This document shows positions 12,039 through 21,383 of a stretch of 64,000 nt of DNA, piece after piece. A program made the translations under genes and the position numbers. The notes beneath the pieces were generated by a model. That model saw only the letters and a list, made by a program, of their open reading frames with translations, searched no databases and was not told the origin of the DNA. How positions within the stretch are numbered: the stretch's first letter is position 1; each line of letters starts with the position of its first letter. Source of the DNA: JAUUSJ01 sp051880475 (lineage in GTDB: Bacteria > Bacillota > Clostridia > Lachnospirales > Lachnospiraceae); assembly GCA_051880475.1 (NCBI GenBank), contig JBJEOA010000061.1, positions 25,674-89,673 on the forward strand. Direction: 5' to 3'.

Positions 12039-14384
12039 CTATATAATTAACATGGCAATCACTCGGAATAAAAATGCTGCTACCCATGCCACAAAACACT
12101 GCCATATCACAACACCTACTGCCCATTTTACTCCCATTTCACGTTTTATAGAAGCAATTGCCGCAACACAAGGTGTATAAAGCAAACTAAAGATAAGCAA
12201 AGAGCCAGCGGCAACGGAACTTATCGCCATCTGGATACCTCCCTCTGCCCCAAATAATACTTCCAATACAGATACAACACTCTCTTTTGCCATGAAGCCA
12301 CTAATCAAAGAAGTGCAGATTCTCCAATCTCCAAGTCCTAGCGGTGCAAATAAAGGTGCAATCTGGCCTGAAATCATTGCCATAATGCTATCTGAGGAAT
12401 TATCCACAAGATTAAAATGTAAATCAAAGCTCTGAAGACACCAAACAACAATCGTTGCGATAAGGATTACGGAGAATGCTTTTTGTAAGAAATCCTTTGC
12501 TTTTTCCCACATTAATTGGATTGTACTTCTAAGACTTGGGAGACGATAATTTGGTAGTTCCATAACAAACGGAACTGCCTCTCCCTTAAATAATACTTTT
12601 TTATAAAAAAATGCGATAATAATACCCATGATAATTCCCAAAAGATATAAACCAGTCATAACAAGACCACCCTTTTTAGGGAAAAATGCATTTACAAAAA
12701 AAGCATAAATTGGAAGTTTTGCTGTACAGCTCATAAACGGTGTCAATAAAATAGTCATTTTTCGGTCACGCTCACTTGGAAGAGTTCTCGTAGACATAAC
12801 CGCTGGAACGGTACAGCCAAAACCAATCAACATCGGAACGATACTTCGTCCAGATAATCCAATTTTTCGGAGCAATTTATCCATAAAAAAGGCAACTCTC
12901 GCAATATAACCACTGTCCTCTAATAAGGATAGAAAGAAAAACATCGTAACGACGATAGGTAAAAAGCTCAGTACACCTCCGACACCTTCGAAAATACCAT
13001 CAATAACTAGATTGTGAAGCACTTCATTTACTTTTCCAACCGTCATAGCCTTGTCAACAAAATCTGTCAATGCCCCAATTCCAATTTCAAGTAGCCCCTG
13101 AAGCCACGCTCCAATGACATTAAACGTAAGATAAAATACGCATGCCATAATTCCCGCAAAAATAGGAATTGCTGTATATTTTCCAGTCAGAATATTATCA
13201 AGTTTTTGACTTCTCATATGTTCTTTACTTTCCCGAGGTTTCTTTACACATTTCTCACAAATTCTTTCTATGAAAGAAAATCTCATATCCGCAATGGCTG
13301 CACTTCTATCTAATTTTCGCTCATTCTCCATTTGAATCGTAATATGCTCTAATGTCTCTAACTCATTTTTATCTAATCCCAAATTATTTAAAATGAGCGA
13401 GTCTCCCTCAATCGACTTGCTTGCTGCAAATTGAAGAGGCAATTTCGCCTTTATCGCATGGTCATCTATTAAATGACAGACTGCGTGGATACATCTATGT
13501 ACCGCACCTCCATTATCGTCTTTTAAACAAAAATCCTGCCTTAAAGGCTTCTCCTGATATTTTGCAATATGTAAAGCATGGGTAATCAACTCATCAACAC
13601 CTTGATTTTTCGCCGCTGAAATTGGAACTACTGGAACACCAAGCATATCCTCCATCGTATTAATATCAATGGAACCTCCGTTTCCTGTCAATTCATCCAT
13701 CATATTAAGCGCCACAACCATAGGTCTATCCATCTCCAAAAGCTGCATCGTAAGATATAAATTTCTCTCAATATTTGTCGCATCTACAATATTAATAATG
13801 GCATCTGGTTTCTCCCCCAAGACAAAATCCCTTGAAACTAACTCCTCGCTAGAATACGGAGACATAGAATAAATACCTGGAAGGTCAGTAATCAATGTAT
13901 TATGATGTCCTAAAATCGCTCCGTCTTTTCTATCTACCGTTACACCCGGAAAATTTCCGACATGCTGATTTGCCCCTGTAAGTCGATTAAATAAAGTCGT
14001 CTTTCCACAATTTTGATTTCCAACTAAAGCGAAAGTTAATACATGGTCATCGGACAAAGGAGTGCCACTTCCCTTGACATGATGAACTCCCGGCTCTCCA
14101 AGTGCAGGATGATAAGAGCGTTTTTTTCTCTGTTTTGTCTGAATATCTCCTGAACTTTCTTTTAATTTTGTAACTGTGATTTTATCTGCATCGTCTAAAC
14201 GCAGCGTTAATTCATATCCATGTAATCGAAGTTCCACTGGGTCTCCCATCGGAGCAAATTTTACTACAGTAACCTCAGCCCCAGGAATTACACCCATATC
14301 TAAAAAATGCTGCCGCAGGGCACCTTCTCCGCCCACAATATCAATTCGGGCACTCTCTCCTATCTTTAATTCTTTTAGCGTCAT
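12039..14384 (-). CDS. feoB: FeoA-FeoB fusion, ferrous iron transporter
   Basis: 781 aa from the ATG behind AATGGAGGAATACAT; the in-frame upstream Met has no such site. Residues 1-75 are an SH3-like FeoA domain (LKIGESARIDIVGGEG, HFLDMGVIPGAEV), normally a separate protein. The FeoB G domain follows, with G1 GNQNCGKTTLFN, G3 DLPGIYS and G4 NMMD, then a membrane domain with Gate motifs (SCTAKLPIYAFFVNAFF, GFMAKESVV). It imports Fe2+ across the cytoplasmic membrane in anaerobes. It has its own consensus promoter, with a CTAA-AG-TTAG palindrome overlapping the -10/start region that may be an iron-regulator site. The family call is firm; regulation is inferred. Confidence 0.95.
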   Translation of the reverse strand: MTLKELKIGESARIDIVGGEGALRQHFLDMGVIPGAEVTVVKFAPMGDPVELRLHGYELTLRLDDADKITVTKLKESSGDIQTKQRKKRSYHPALGEPGVHHVKGSGTPLSDDHVLTFALVGNQNCGKTTLFNRLTGANQHVGNFPGVTVDRKDGAILGHHNTLITDLPGIYSMSPYSSEELVSRDFVLGEKPDAIINIVDATNIERNLYLTMQLLEMDRPMVVALNMMDELTGNGGSIDINTMEDMLGVPVVPISAAKNQGVDELITHALHIAKYQEKPLRQDFCLKDDNGGAVHRCIHAVCHLIDDHAIKAKLPLQFAASKSIEGDSLILNNLGLDKNELETLEHITIQMENERKLDRSAAIADMRFSFIERICEKCVKKPRESKEHMRSQKLDNILTGKYTAIPIFAGIMACVFYLTFNVIGAWLQGLLEIGIGALTDFVDKAMTVGKVNEVLHNLVIDGIFEGVGGVLSFLPIVVTMFFFLSLLEDSGYIARVAFFMDKLLRKIGLSGRSIVPMLIGFGCTVPAVMSTRTLPSERDRKMTILLTPFMSCTAKLPIYAFFVNAFFPKKGGLVMTGLYLLGIIMGIIIAFFYKKVLFKGEAVPFVMELPNYRLPSLRSTIQLMWEKAKDFLQKAFSVILIATIVVWCLQSFDLHFNLVDNSSDSIMAMISGQIAPLFAPLGLGDWRICTSLISGFMAKESVVSVLEVLFGAEGGIQMAISSVAAGSLLIFSLLYTPCVAAIASIKREMGVKWAVGVVIWQCFVAWVAAFLFRVIAMLII

Positions 14385-14446
14385 ATGTATTCCTCCATTT
14401 TTCTCTATCCAACTGCTAGAAAATCTATTTATAAACATCTTCTACC

Positions 14447-14482
14447 TAAAGTTAGTATATTGTAACTGATATTTTTTGTCAA
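14447..14482 (-). promoter_or_regulatory. Promoter of feoAB with palindromic candidate operator
   Basis: On the minus strand TTGACA, 17 nt, TATACT (14454-14482). The dyad CTAAAGTTAG at 14447-14456 overlaps the -10 downstream edge. A DtxR/Fur-type role is a guess from the gene's function. Confidence 0.6.
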
Positions 14483-14500
14483 TAACAGGAGTGACAAAAA

Positions 14501-14532
14501 AATAATCCTAGTTATCACTAACTAAGATTATT
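14501..14532 (-). terminator. Terminator of eutH, overlapping its stop codon
   Basis: 14-bp stem (AATAATCCTAGTTA / TAACTAAGATTATT, one mismatch) with a TCAC loop and a T7 run on the minus strand. Confidence 0.85.
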
Positions 14533-15607
14533 TTTTATCCATATTTTTAGTTGTAAAATATGCCAAAATGAGTGCTGCAACACCTGCTGTCAATTTTCCA
14601 ACCACAACTGGCATAATCATAGTGGGCTGAACCCCCGCTGTAAAGCCCAAATGTGCCCCAAACGTCGAAGTTGCTGGAACAAGCCAAGCCGTGTTCATAA
14701 TAATGCCTCTTTTTTTCATACTCTTCATCATCGTATATACTGGCACAGAATTTGCCAATGTAAATACAATTCCTGCGGCGCTAATGGAGTCGAGTCCAAT
14801 CTTTCTTCCGATACTATTTAGCGGTCTATCTAATATTTTCACTAAAATTGTTAAAATAGGAAATGTCCCAAGAAGAACAATTGCAATTTTTGAAACAGTA
14901 TCCATTCCGTCCATAATCGGTGCCATTCCTTTTATAATCGCAATTCCTGTCAGGTACTCAAACGCTGCGCAAGCAAGTCCAATATAAATTAGTATTGTAA
15001 TTAGTTGTCCAAAAATCGTGCAGCCTTGTATCATCTTATCTGGTATTATTTTAAGTCCCAGCACCAATACAATAGAAATGGCCAAAATTGGAATTGTATT
15101 TCTCACAACAAGGCTAAGAGAAAATCCTGCGACAATTCCTCCTACAATACAACCAATCGGAATACTGATAAACCCTATCAGCAACCCTTGTGAAAAATAA
15201 GAAATATCCTCTTTTTCTATAAGCCTAAGACCAACTGGAATAGAAAATACTAAGGTGCAGCCAAACATCGCTGCGACAATCGTCCCCGCAAATAGTCCCG
15301 CCTGCTCATTTTGTGCAAGTTCCATCGCCAAAGAATATCCACCCATATCATTCGCCAAAATAGCACCAAAAATAGCGGGATCCGCCCCAATTACTGTACA
15401 GACAGGTATAATAATTGGGCCAAGCAATTTTGAAATAACTGGAGCTAGACAAATAATTCCGACCATTCCAAGTGCCAAAGACCCCATCGCCCGAAATCCC
15501 TCATCAAACTTTTCCCCAATTCCAAAGCGATTTCCCGCAATCTTATCCGCCGCTCCGATCAAAACTCCAACCGCCATAATCCGCAAAATCATCTGGTCAA
15601 ATGTCAT
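14528..15607 (-). CDS. eutH: EutH-family ethanolamine transporter (orphan)
   Basis: 359 aa, about ten membrane segments. Recognised from the N-terminus (IGAADKIAGNRFGIGEKF), the central ILANDMGGYSLAMELAQ and the C-terminal FGAHLGFTAGVQPTMI, all typical of EutH. EutH passes ethanolamine into the cell and is normally encoded with the ethanolamine microcompartment genes. None of those (eutBC, eutD, shell proteins) are visible here; the neighbours are feoAB and a phosphoesterase-like gene, so it acts alone, as a remnant, or with genes elsewhere. Its own terminator closes the unit. Confidence 0.9.
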   Translation of the reverse strand: MTFDQMILRIMAVGVLIGAADKIAGNRFGIGEKFDEGFRAMGSLALGMVGIICLAPVISKLLGPIIIPVCTVIGADPAIFGAILANDMGGYSLAMELAQNEQAGLFAGTIVAAMFGCTLVFSIPVGLRLIEKEDISYFSQGLLIGFISIPIGCIVGGIVAGFSLSLVVRNTIPILAISIVLVLGLKIIPDKMIQGCTIFGQLITILIYIGLACAAFEYLTGIAIIKGMAPIMDGMDTVSKIAIVLLGTFPILTILVKILDRPLNSIGRKIGLDSISAAGIVFTLANSVPVYTMMKSMKKRGIIMNTAWLVPATSTFGAHLGFTAGVQPTMIMPVVVGKLTAGVAALILAYFTTKNMDKK

Positions 15608-15724
15608 CTCTTTGCCCCTATCTACTCTATATATTCTTTTATTTTTTCTCTATTTTTATAATATTTCTTGTTGTTTATCAGATATCATAATTTTTTATTT
15701 TTCTTTTTTATCTCTCGTTTTTTA

Positions 15725-16414
15725 CTAGACATAATATACTTTCTTCGTATCAAGGCAGACACAGGCAAGTTTACCTCCAAATACTTTTCCACAATCAATT
15801 GCGATATGGCGGTTTTTTACAATAATCTTTCCCGTATTTCCACTTTGCAGCACGGTCGGCGTATGACCCGTCACTAAATATTTATTCTTAAAATATACTT
15901 TATTATAATCTGTAGGCTTAAAGATAAGTTCCTCAATAGAATAATCATCCAAATCTCTGTCTTTAGAGAAATTATCAAGTCCAGCATGAACTAAAATATA
16001 CTCTTTTTTATCAACGGTGACAATATCATAAGGCTCAAACTCTTCTAGATATTCAAGAATAGACATTCGCCCTTCCTCATCTAGACTCTGAAATTGCTCA
16101 AGCGTCACCTCTCCTCCGTCCTCTTGCCATTTTCTTAGCTCTTTCATCATCTCTTTATCTAAATTATTTTCTCCACTAGCAAGAGCCTTTGTCAATTTAC
16201 TCAAAATTTTATAGGCTATATACTCATGTTCTCCAATAATCGGATAGACATTTGGCCGCATCATCATATCCTGTAAGACTTTAATCGGATCTGGTCCGTG
16301 GTCAATACAGTTTCCTAATATATACAAATCATCCTTATCTGAAAACTTAATTTTCTTTAATATTTTTTCATAGGCGTCAAACTCGCCATGTATACCAGAC
16401 ATCACATATATCAT
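15725..16414 (-). CDS. Metallophosphoesterase-fold (Ser/Thr phosphatase-like) protein with altered active site
   Basis: 229 aa with the overall layout of bacterial PPP-type phosphatases, but several catalytic residues differ. The family's SDIHG is SGIHG here (Asp to Gly at 7), LGDxxDRG is LGNCIDHG (Asp to Asn at 35, Arg to His at 39) and GNHE is GEHE (Asn to Glu at 62). Histidines 9 and 63 and the later LVHAG and VTGHTP motifs remain. I confirmed the codons (GGT, AAC, CAC, GAA) in the sequence. The frame is otherwise intact, with a TCCTCC-type ribosome site complement before the ATG. It may be a pseudo-phosphatase or an enzyme with changed metal use. Confidence 0.8.
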   Translation of the reverse strand: MIYVMSGIHGEFDAYEKILKKIKFSDKDDLYILGNCIDHGPDPIKVLQDMMMRPNVYPIIGEHEYIAYKILSKLTKALASGENNLDKEMMKELRKWQEDGGEVTLEQFQSLDEEGRMSILEYLEEFEPYDIVTVDKKEYILVHAGLDNFSKDRDLDDYSIEELIFKPTDYNKVYFKNKYLVTGHTPTVLQSGNTGKIIVKNRHIAIDCGKVFGGKLACVCLDTKKVYYV

Positions 16415-16513
16415 AATTTCTCCTCCGTTCTATAAAAGCTGAATTTATTATATCATAAGATAAATTACAAGAAAAGTAGACTTTCTAAATCTTTCTCTTC
16501 TTTTGAACGAATA

Positions 16514-16549
16514 AAAAAAAGAGAAGAATCTCAATTCTTCCCTTTTTTT
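16514..16549 (-). terminator. Terminator after ftsH
   Basis: 16-nt arms (AAAAAAAGAGAAGAAT with one mismatch to its partner), 4-nt loop, A/T tracts on both sides; it may work in both directions. Confidence 0.75.
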
Positions 16550-16601
16550 AATTATAAATTTATGTTTTTAGAGAAGAAACCTTAAATAAAACTTACTTTT
16601 A

Positions 16602-18440
16602 TTATTCTGATTTCATCTCAATTTTCTCGCGAGTTAAAATCTCCATAAACTCGTCTCCTGTAATTGTCTCCTTCTCATACAAGAACTGTGCAATTTCATC
16701 GAGTTTTCTTCGATTATCCGTCAAGAGTTTTTTCGCCTTCTCATGCTGTGTTTTTACAAGCTCCACAACCTTCTTGTCAATTTGATTTTGCGTTTCAGCG
16801 GAACAAACAAGAGAAGTATCTCCGCCAAGATACTGATTATTCATAGTTTCCATTGCTACCATATCAAACTCATCATTCATACCATATCTCGTAATCATCG
16901 CGCGGGCGAGTTTTGTGGCCTGCTCAATATCATTTGCAGCACCAGTTGTAATCTGTCCAAAAATAATTTCCTCCGCCGCACGTCCCGCAGTAAAGGTAGC
17001 AATTTTATTCTCAATCTCTTCTTTTGTCATTAAATATTTATCTGCCTGCTCTACTTGCATTGTATAGCCAAGTGCTCCCGATGTACGAGGGATAATCGTA
17101 ATCTTTTGAACAGGCGCAGAATGTGTCTGCAATGCTGCGACAAGGGCGTGACCAACCTCATGATAGGCAACAACACATTTTTCCTTGTCAGAGAGAATCG
17201 CATTTTTCTTTTGATAACCAGCGATAACAACCTCAACACTCTCCTCCAAATCTGCCTGATAAACAATATGACGATTATTACGCACTGCTCGAAGAGCCGC
17301 CTCATTTACAATATTAGCAAGCTCCGCACCAGATGCTCCTGACGCCATTCTCGCTATTGTGTGGAAATTTACATTATCCGCAAGCTTGATTTTCTTTGCG
17401 TGAACTCTCAAAATCGCCTCACGACCTGCCAAATCTGGAAGCTCAACAGGAACTCTTCTATCAAAACGTCCTGGACGAGTGAGAGCTGGGTCTAGGGATT
17501 CTGGTCTATTTGTAGCCGCCAAAATAATAACACCTGTGTTTCCACCAAATCCATCCATTTCTGTTAGAAGCTGGTTTAATGTCTGCTCTCTCTCATCATT
17601 TCCACCAATATTTCCTCCATCTCTCTTTTTACCGATAGCATCAATCTCATCAATAAAAACAATACAAGGAGCTTTCTCTTTTGCCTGTTGGAATAAATCA
17701 CGCACCTTTGAGGCGCCCATTCCGACAAACATTTCTACAAACTCTGAGCCAGACATAGAGAAAAATGGCACATCTGCCTCGCCGGCTACTGCCTTTGCGA
17801 GCATTGTCTTACCAGTTCCCGGAGGTCCAACTAAGAGAACTCCTTTTGGCATCGAGGCACCAATCTCAGAATATTTCTTTGGATTATGAAGATAATCCAC
17901 AATCTCCGCTAAATTCTCCTTCGCCTCATCTTCTCCTGCCACATCATCAAAACGGATTCCCTCGGAAGATGGCACGTAAACCTTAGCATTGCTCTTTCCC
18001 ATTCCAAACATCATGGAATTTTTGCCACCCATATTTTCCATCATCTTCTTACTCATTTTCTGACCTAACCACAAAAACAATGCCAACGGAAGTATTGTAG
18101 TTAATAAGATGCTCAAAAATGGCGACATCTGCTTTTGAATATCTTTTGTAAATTTCGCTCCTGACTCATAAAGACGATCCGTAAGACCAGGGTCATTCAT
18201 AATGCCCGTCTTATACACTTTAGAATCATTCTTATCCGTAAATATGATTTCTGAGTCATTTACCTGTACTCTAGAAATATTTTTTTCCTCTGTCATCTTC
18301 ATAAATGTCTCATATCCCACTTCCTGCATCCCATAATGAGATAAAATCGGTGTGATAAACATATTACTAACAAGAAGAATAATTAAAACAATACTATAAT
18401 AAAAAATAAGCGGTTTTTTTGATGGTTTTACTTCTTTCAT
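16602..18440 (-). CDS. ftsH: ATP-dependent zinc metalloprotease FtsH
   Basis: 612 aa. Two N-terminal membrane segments (about 12-31 and 106-125) flank a short extracytoplasmic domain. The AAA+ module has Walker A GPPGTGKT (about 204), Walker B IVFIDEIDAIG and SRH/arginine fingers in TRPGRFDRR. The M41 peptidase carries HEVGH at 427-431, and the third zinc ligand lies further on in the GAANDIEQAT region. FtsH is a hexameric membrane protease that degrades misassembled membrane and some regulatory proteins. It is slightly short at the C-terminus compared with E. coli (644 aa), which is normal for Clostridia. It is transcribed alone. Confidence 0.96.
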   Translation of the reverse strand: MKEVKPSKKPLIFYYSIVLIILLVSNMFITPILSHYGMQEVGYETFMKMTEEKNISRVQVNDSEIIFTDKNDSKVYKTGIMNDPGLTDRLYESGAKFTKDIQKQMSPFLSILLTTILPLALFLWLGQKMSKKMMENMGGKNSMMFGMGKSNAKVYVPSSEGIRFDDVAGEDEAKENLAEIVDYLHNPKKYSEIGASMPKGVLLVGPPGTGKTMLAKAVAGEADVPFFSMSGSEFVEMFVGMGASKVRDLFQQAKEKAPCIVFIDEIDAIGKKRDGGNIGGNDEREQTLNQLLTEMDGFGGNTGVIILAATNRPESLDPALTRPGRFDRRVPVELPDLAGREAILRVHAKKIKLADNVNFHTIARMASGASGAELANIVNEAALRAVRNNRHIVYQADLEESVEVVIAGYQKKNAILSDKEKCVVAYHEVGHALVAALQTHSAPVQKITIIPRTSGALGYTMQVEQADKYLMTKEEIENKIATFTAGRAAEEIIFGQITTGAANDIEQATKLARAMITRYGMNDEFDMVAMETMNNQYLGGDTSLVCSAETQNQIDKKVVELVKTQHEKAKKLLTDNRRKLDEIAQFLYEKETITGDEFMEILTREKIEMKSE

Positions 18441-18639
18441 TTAGTTTCTCCTTCTATATTTCTCATTGCTTATATCCCCCAAAAAAGGAATTTTTGTTTC
18501 ACTTTGTGCTATTATTAGCAAAATAATAATATAAGCTCTTTGTTTGTTATCATACAATATTTTACCCATTTTCCATATAGACAAAAATACCATTATGTAA
18601 AAATTTTTCTTTCGATTTTCTTACAATACTAAGAAAAAT

Positions 18640-19224
18640 CTATGTTCTCTTATTCTTATTTTGGCCATTAATATCTATACATTTTTTGTCTCTTGAAAAC
18701 TTAATATTTCCACTTACCAGCTGAATCAAAATTTTAGTTACCGCCTTCACATCAATATTTCCATTCATATCCCACTCTCTTACAAGGCCTCCAACCGCAC
18801 AGGCATAATACGCTACAATCAACTTTTTTTCCTCGACAGTATTATCTGGAAAAAGGTCATTTTTCTCTATCGCCTCCCAAAAAAGTTTTTTTATTGTAGA
18901 GACAACTAAATTCGCCATAACTTCCCCATAATTACTTGCCATAACTTTTTGTGCATACTGCTTATGATCTACAATAAGCAAAAGGCAGTATTCTACAATC
19001 TCCTCAATACTCTTTTTATCTGATAATCCCTCTAATAAACTGTCATACTGTCTTTGAATATTCCACATAAGCATATCTGGAATATCTTTAAAATGATAAT
19101 AAAAAGTCTGTCTTGTGATATGACATTCCTCCACAATATCCGTCACTGTCAATTTTTTTCTATTCTTTTCATTTAGCAATCTCTCCCCCGCCTGTGCTAT
19201 TTGAAGCTTCATATCAGTTGCCAT
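18640..19224 (-). CDS. TetR-family transcriptional regulator
   Basis: 194 aa. The N-terminal HTH is VTDIVEECHITRQTFYYHFK (about 26-45), close to the DhaS-type TetR subgroup; the C-terminal ligand domain is unclassified. It starts at an ATG 8 nt after AGGAG and lies 37 bp downstream of the LarE-like gene on the same strand, so the two may be co-transcribed. Its targets are unknown. It shares subgroup features with the TetR gene at 54.6 kb (TRQTFYRNFKDKYDL there). Confidence 0.88.
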   Translation of the reverse strand: MATDMKLQIAQAGERLLNEKNRKKLTVTDIVEECHITRQTFYYHFKDIPDMLMWNIQRQYDSLLEGLSDKKSIEEIVEYCLLLIVDHKQYAQKVMASNYGEVMANLVVSTIKKLFWEAIEKNDLFPDNTVEEKKLIVAYYACAVGGLVREWDMNGNIDVKAVTKILIQLVSGNIKFSRDKKCIDINGQNKNKRT

Positions 19225-19261
19225 TTTGCTCTCCTTATTTTTCGTTTTTTCGCTCGTATTC

Positions 19262-20065
19262 TCATTTTAATCCTTCATTCATACTTCCCGTTCGATAGCC
19301 TTTAAGGTCAAGAGAAACATACTGAAATCCATATTCCATCAACTTTTCAGAAACAGTTTCCCTAATATCTCGCTGCAAAAATTTTTCCATCTGCTCTGGA
19401 AGCACCTCAATCCGCGCAATATTTCCATGCATACGCACTCTCATCTGCTTAAATCCTAACTGGGCTAATAATTTCTCACTTTTTTCTATTGTTGCAAGTT
19501 TTTCTCTCGTAATCTCCTCACCATAAGGGATTCGAGAAGACAGACAGGCAAAAGACGGTTTATCCCAAGTTGGCAAACCAAGAGCTCTTGAGAGATTTCG
19601 AATCTCTTTCTTTGTCAGTCCCGCCTCCCAAAGCGGACTTCGAATCTCTAGCTCTTTTATTGCCCGCATACCAGGTCTATAATCGCCCTCGTCATCCACA
19701 TTAGAACCCTCAATCACATACTTCACTCCACATTTCTTCGCAATTTGCTTTAAATTAGAAAAAATGGCTTTCTTACAAATATAACAACGATTTTTTGGAT
19801 TTCTTGAAAACCCTGGAATCTTCAGCTCATTTACTTCACAAATATAATGTAAAATCCCCTCTTTTTTACAAAATTCTTTTGCCTGTATAAATTCCTCCTC
19901 CGTAAAAGAATTTGCCTTAATTGTCACAGCGATAGCTTTATCACCTAGTACATCATGCGCTACCTTTAACAAAAATGTAGAATCCACACCTGCGGAAAAT
20001 GCAACTACTACACTTCCCATCTGTCTCAAAATATTTTGTAACTTCTCTAATTTCTCATATCTCAT
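19262..20065 (-). CDS. larE: LarE-like ATP-dependent sulfur transferase
   Basis: 267 aa. The N-terminal PP-loop FSAGVDSTFLL (23-33) binds ATP. NRCYICKKAIF (Cys94, Cys97) and SFACLSSRIPYG (Cys174) match LarE, which makes the pincer nickel cofactor precursor by sulfur insertion. Cys174 lies where single-cysteine LarE enzymes have the sacrificial cysteine. Having three cysteines suggests the [4Fe-4S]-dependent branch instead. No larA, larB or larC is present in the window. Related PP-loop proteins with other sulfur-transfer roles are possible. Confidence 0.82.
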   Translation of the reverse strand: MRYEKLEKLQNILRQMGSVVVAFSAGVDSTFLLKVAHDVLGDKAIAVTIKANSFTEEEFIQAKEFCKKEGILHYICEVNELKIPGFSRNPKNRCYICKKAIFSNLKQIAKKCGVKYVIEGSNVDDEGDYRPGMRAIKELEIRSPLWEAGLTKKEIRNLSRALGLPTWDKPSFACLSSRIPYGEEITREKLATIEKSEKLLAQLGFKQMRVRMHGNIARIEVLPEQMEKFLQRDIRETVSEKLMEYGFQYVSLDLKGYRTGSMNEGLK

Positions 20066-20084
20066 AAAACCTCCCCTTTCCTTC

Positions 20085-20126
20085 TATAACACTTTATATA
20101 TAACACTTTATATATAACACTTTATA
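20085..20126. repeat. Three perfect 14-bp tandem repeats upstream of larE
   Basis: TATAACACTTTATA is repeated three times head to tail between the divergent larE and degV genes. The rest of this 310-bp stretch holds the degV promoter and a hairpin repeat described separately. Confidence 0.85.
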
Positions 20127-20178
20127 AAATATAGTATATCTTTTTTTTTGAGTACATACAAGTGGCTAAAAATGTAAA

Positions 20179-20207
20179 TTGACATCTTGATTGTACACCG
20201 ATATAAT
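20179..20207 (+). promoter_or_regulatory. Consensus promoter upstream of degV
   Basis: TTGACA, 17 nt, TATAAT. The predicted transcript starts just before the 44-bp hairpin repeat, so this repeat would lie at the 5' end of a roughly 160-nt leader. Confidence 0.75.
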
Positions 20208-20218
20208 GCTTTATAGGT

Positions 20219-20262
20219 TTTTTATAAAATGAAGCGTAAAACCCACTACCTTTCGGTGATGG
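20219..20262 (+). repeat. 44-bp hairpin repeat, copy 1
   Basis: Matches the reverse complement of 25665-25708 with 3 differences. It contains CCCACTACC-(TTTC)-GGTGATGGG, a foldable hairpin next to TTTTTATAAAATGAAGCG. The two inverted copies flank the degV-MarR-ABC block. Confidence 0.75.
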
Positions 20263-20376
20263 GTAGTTCACTATTTTAATAACTTTTCATAAAACAATAC
20301 TTTAAACTAATTTGCAAATGCACCAAAATGTCTGCCTTCACAGACACCACATTAAATAAAAGAATAGGAGTCAAAA

Positions 20377-21258
20377 ATGAAAAAAGTAGGAATTGTAACT
20401 GATAGCCATAGCGGTATCTCCCAAGAACTCGCCAAAGAACTAGGTATTTATGTCCTTCCCATGCCTTTTTATTTCGGGGATGAATGTTATTATGAAGGAA
20501 TTAATTTAACAAGAGATGATTTTTTTAGCAAAATTAATACGAATCAGACCGTGACGACCTCGCAGCCTTCCCCGGCAGATGTTATGCAGATTTGGAAAGA
20601 GGCATTAAAAGAATATGAAGAAATTTTATATTTTCCTATAAGTAGTGGTTTAAGCAGCTCCTGTGCAACGGCAACTGCTCTCGCTTTAGACGACGAATTT
20701 AGCGGCAGAGTATATGTCGTAGATAACGGTCGTGTCGCCACTCCAATGCACCGCTCCGTCCTAGACGCTCTAGAGATGGTAGAGGATGGACTTTCTGCGA
20801 AAGAAATCAAAGAGATTTTAGAAAAAACAAAAGATACTATGAGTATTTATATTATGGTAGATACATTGGAATATTTAAAAAGAGGTGGAAGAATTACCGC
20901 TGCATCTGCGTCTATTGGAACTCTTCTTAATATTAAACCAGTTTTATGTCTAAAAACAGGAAAGCTTGATGTCATAAAGAAATCACGCGGAGTAAAAAAA
21001 GCGAAAAAAATTGCAATTGAAGCGATGAAACATGATTTAGAGACAATCTTTAAACAATACTATGACAAAGGAGAAGTACATCTTCTCGCTGCTTCTAGTG
21101 CATCAAAGGAAGACGCCGCTGCTTGGGTAGAAGAAATCAAAGAAGAATTTCCAGGTATGGATGTAATGTATGATGACCTTTCCCTTGGTCTTTGTTGTCA
21201 CATAGGACCAAATGGATTTGGAATTGGATGCTCCTGTTATCCTAAAAAAACGAACTAA
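20377..21258 (+). CDS. DegV family fatty-acid-binding protein
   Basis: 293 aa. The N-terminal signature GIVTDSHSGISQELAKELGI and the ligand motif TTSQPSP (about 60-66) followed by YFPISSGLSSSCATA are typical of DegV/FakB proteins. FakB binds a fatty acid for phosphorylation by the kinase FakA, which is not in this window. DegV paralogues are common in Clostridia, and the specific ligand cannot be told. It has a consensus promoter and a long leader with a repeated hairpin. Confidence 0.9.
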   Translation: MKKVGIVTDSHSGISQELAKELGIYVLPMPFYFGDECYYEGINLTRDDFFSKINTNQTVTTSQPSPADVMQIWKEALKEYEEILYFPISSGLSSSCATATALALDDEFSGRVYVVDNGRVATPMHRSVLDALEMVEDGLSAKEIKEILEKTKDTMSIYIMVDTLEYLKRGGRITAASASIGTLLNIKPVLCLKTGKLDVIKKSRGVKKAKKIAIEAMKHDLETIFKQYYDKGEVHLLAASSASKEDAAAWVEEIKEEFPGMDVMYDDLSLGLCCHIGPNGFGIGCSCYPKKTN

Positions 21259-21294
21259 TTTTATATAAATGATTTTATTTTATAGGGTTGACAA

Positions 21295-21326
21295 TATAAT
21301 TTGTCAGCCCTATAATGTTTAATAGC
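21295..21326 (+). promoter_or_regulatory. Promoter and palindromic operator of the MarR-ABC operon
   Basis: TTGACA, 17 nt, TATAAT (21298-21326). A dyad GGGTTGACAA-TATAAT-TTGTCAGCCC (one mismatch) covers the -35 and spacer, where a repressor such as the first gene's MarR product could bind. A second short dyad TTAGT-N6-ACTAA lies just downstream. Confidence 0.7.
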
Positions 21327-21383
21327 AAACAGTTAGTGAGCGAACTAATTGTGAAAAATTTAGCAAAGGAGAGAGAAAATGAA

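Noticed and set aside
15255..15728. Plus-strand frame of 157 codons
   Set aside because: Antisense of eutH, without ribosome site and with a composition typical of a shadow frame.
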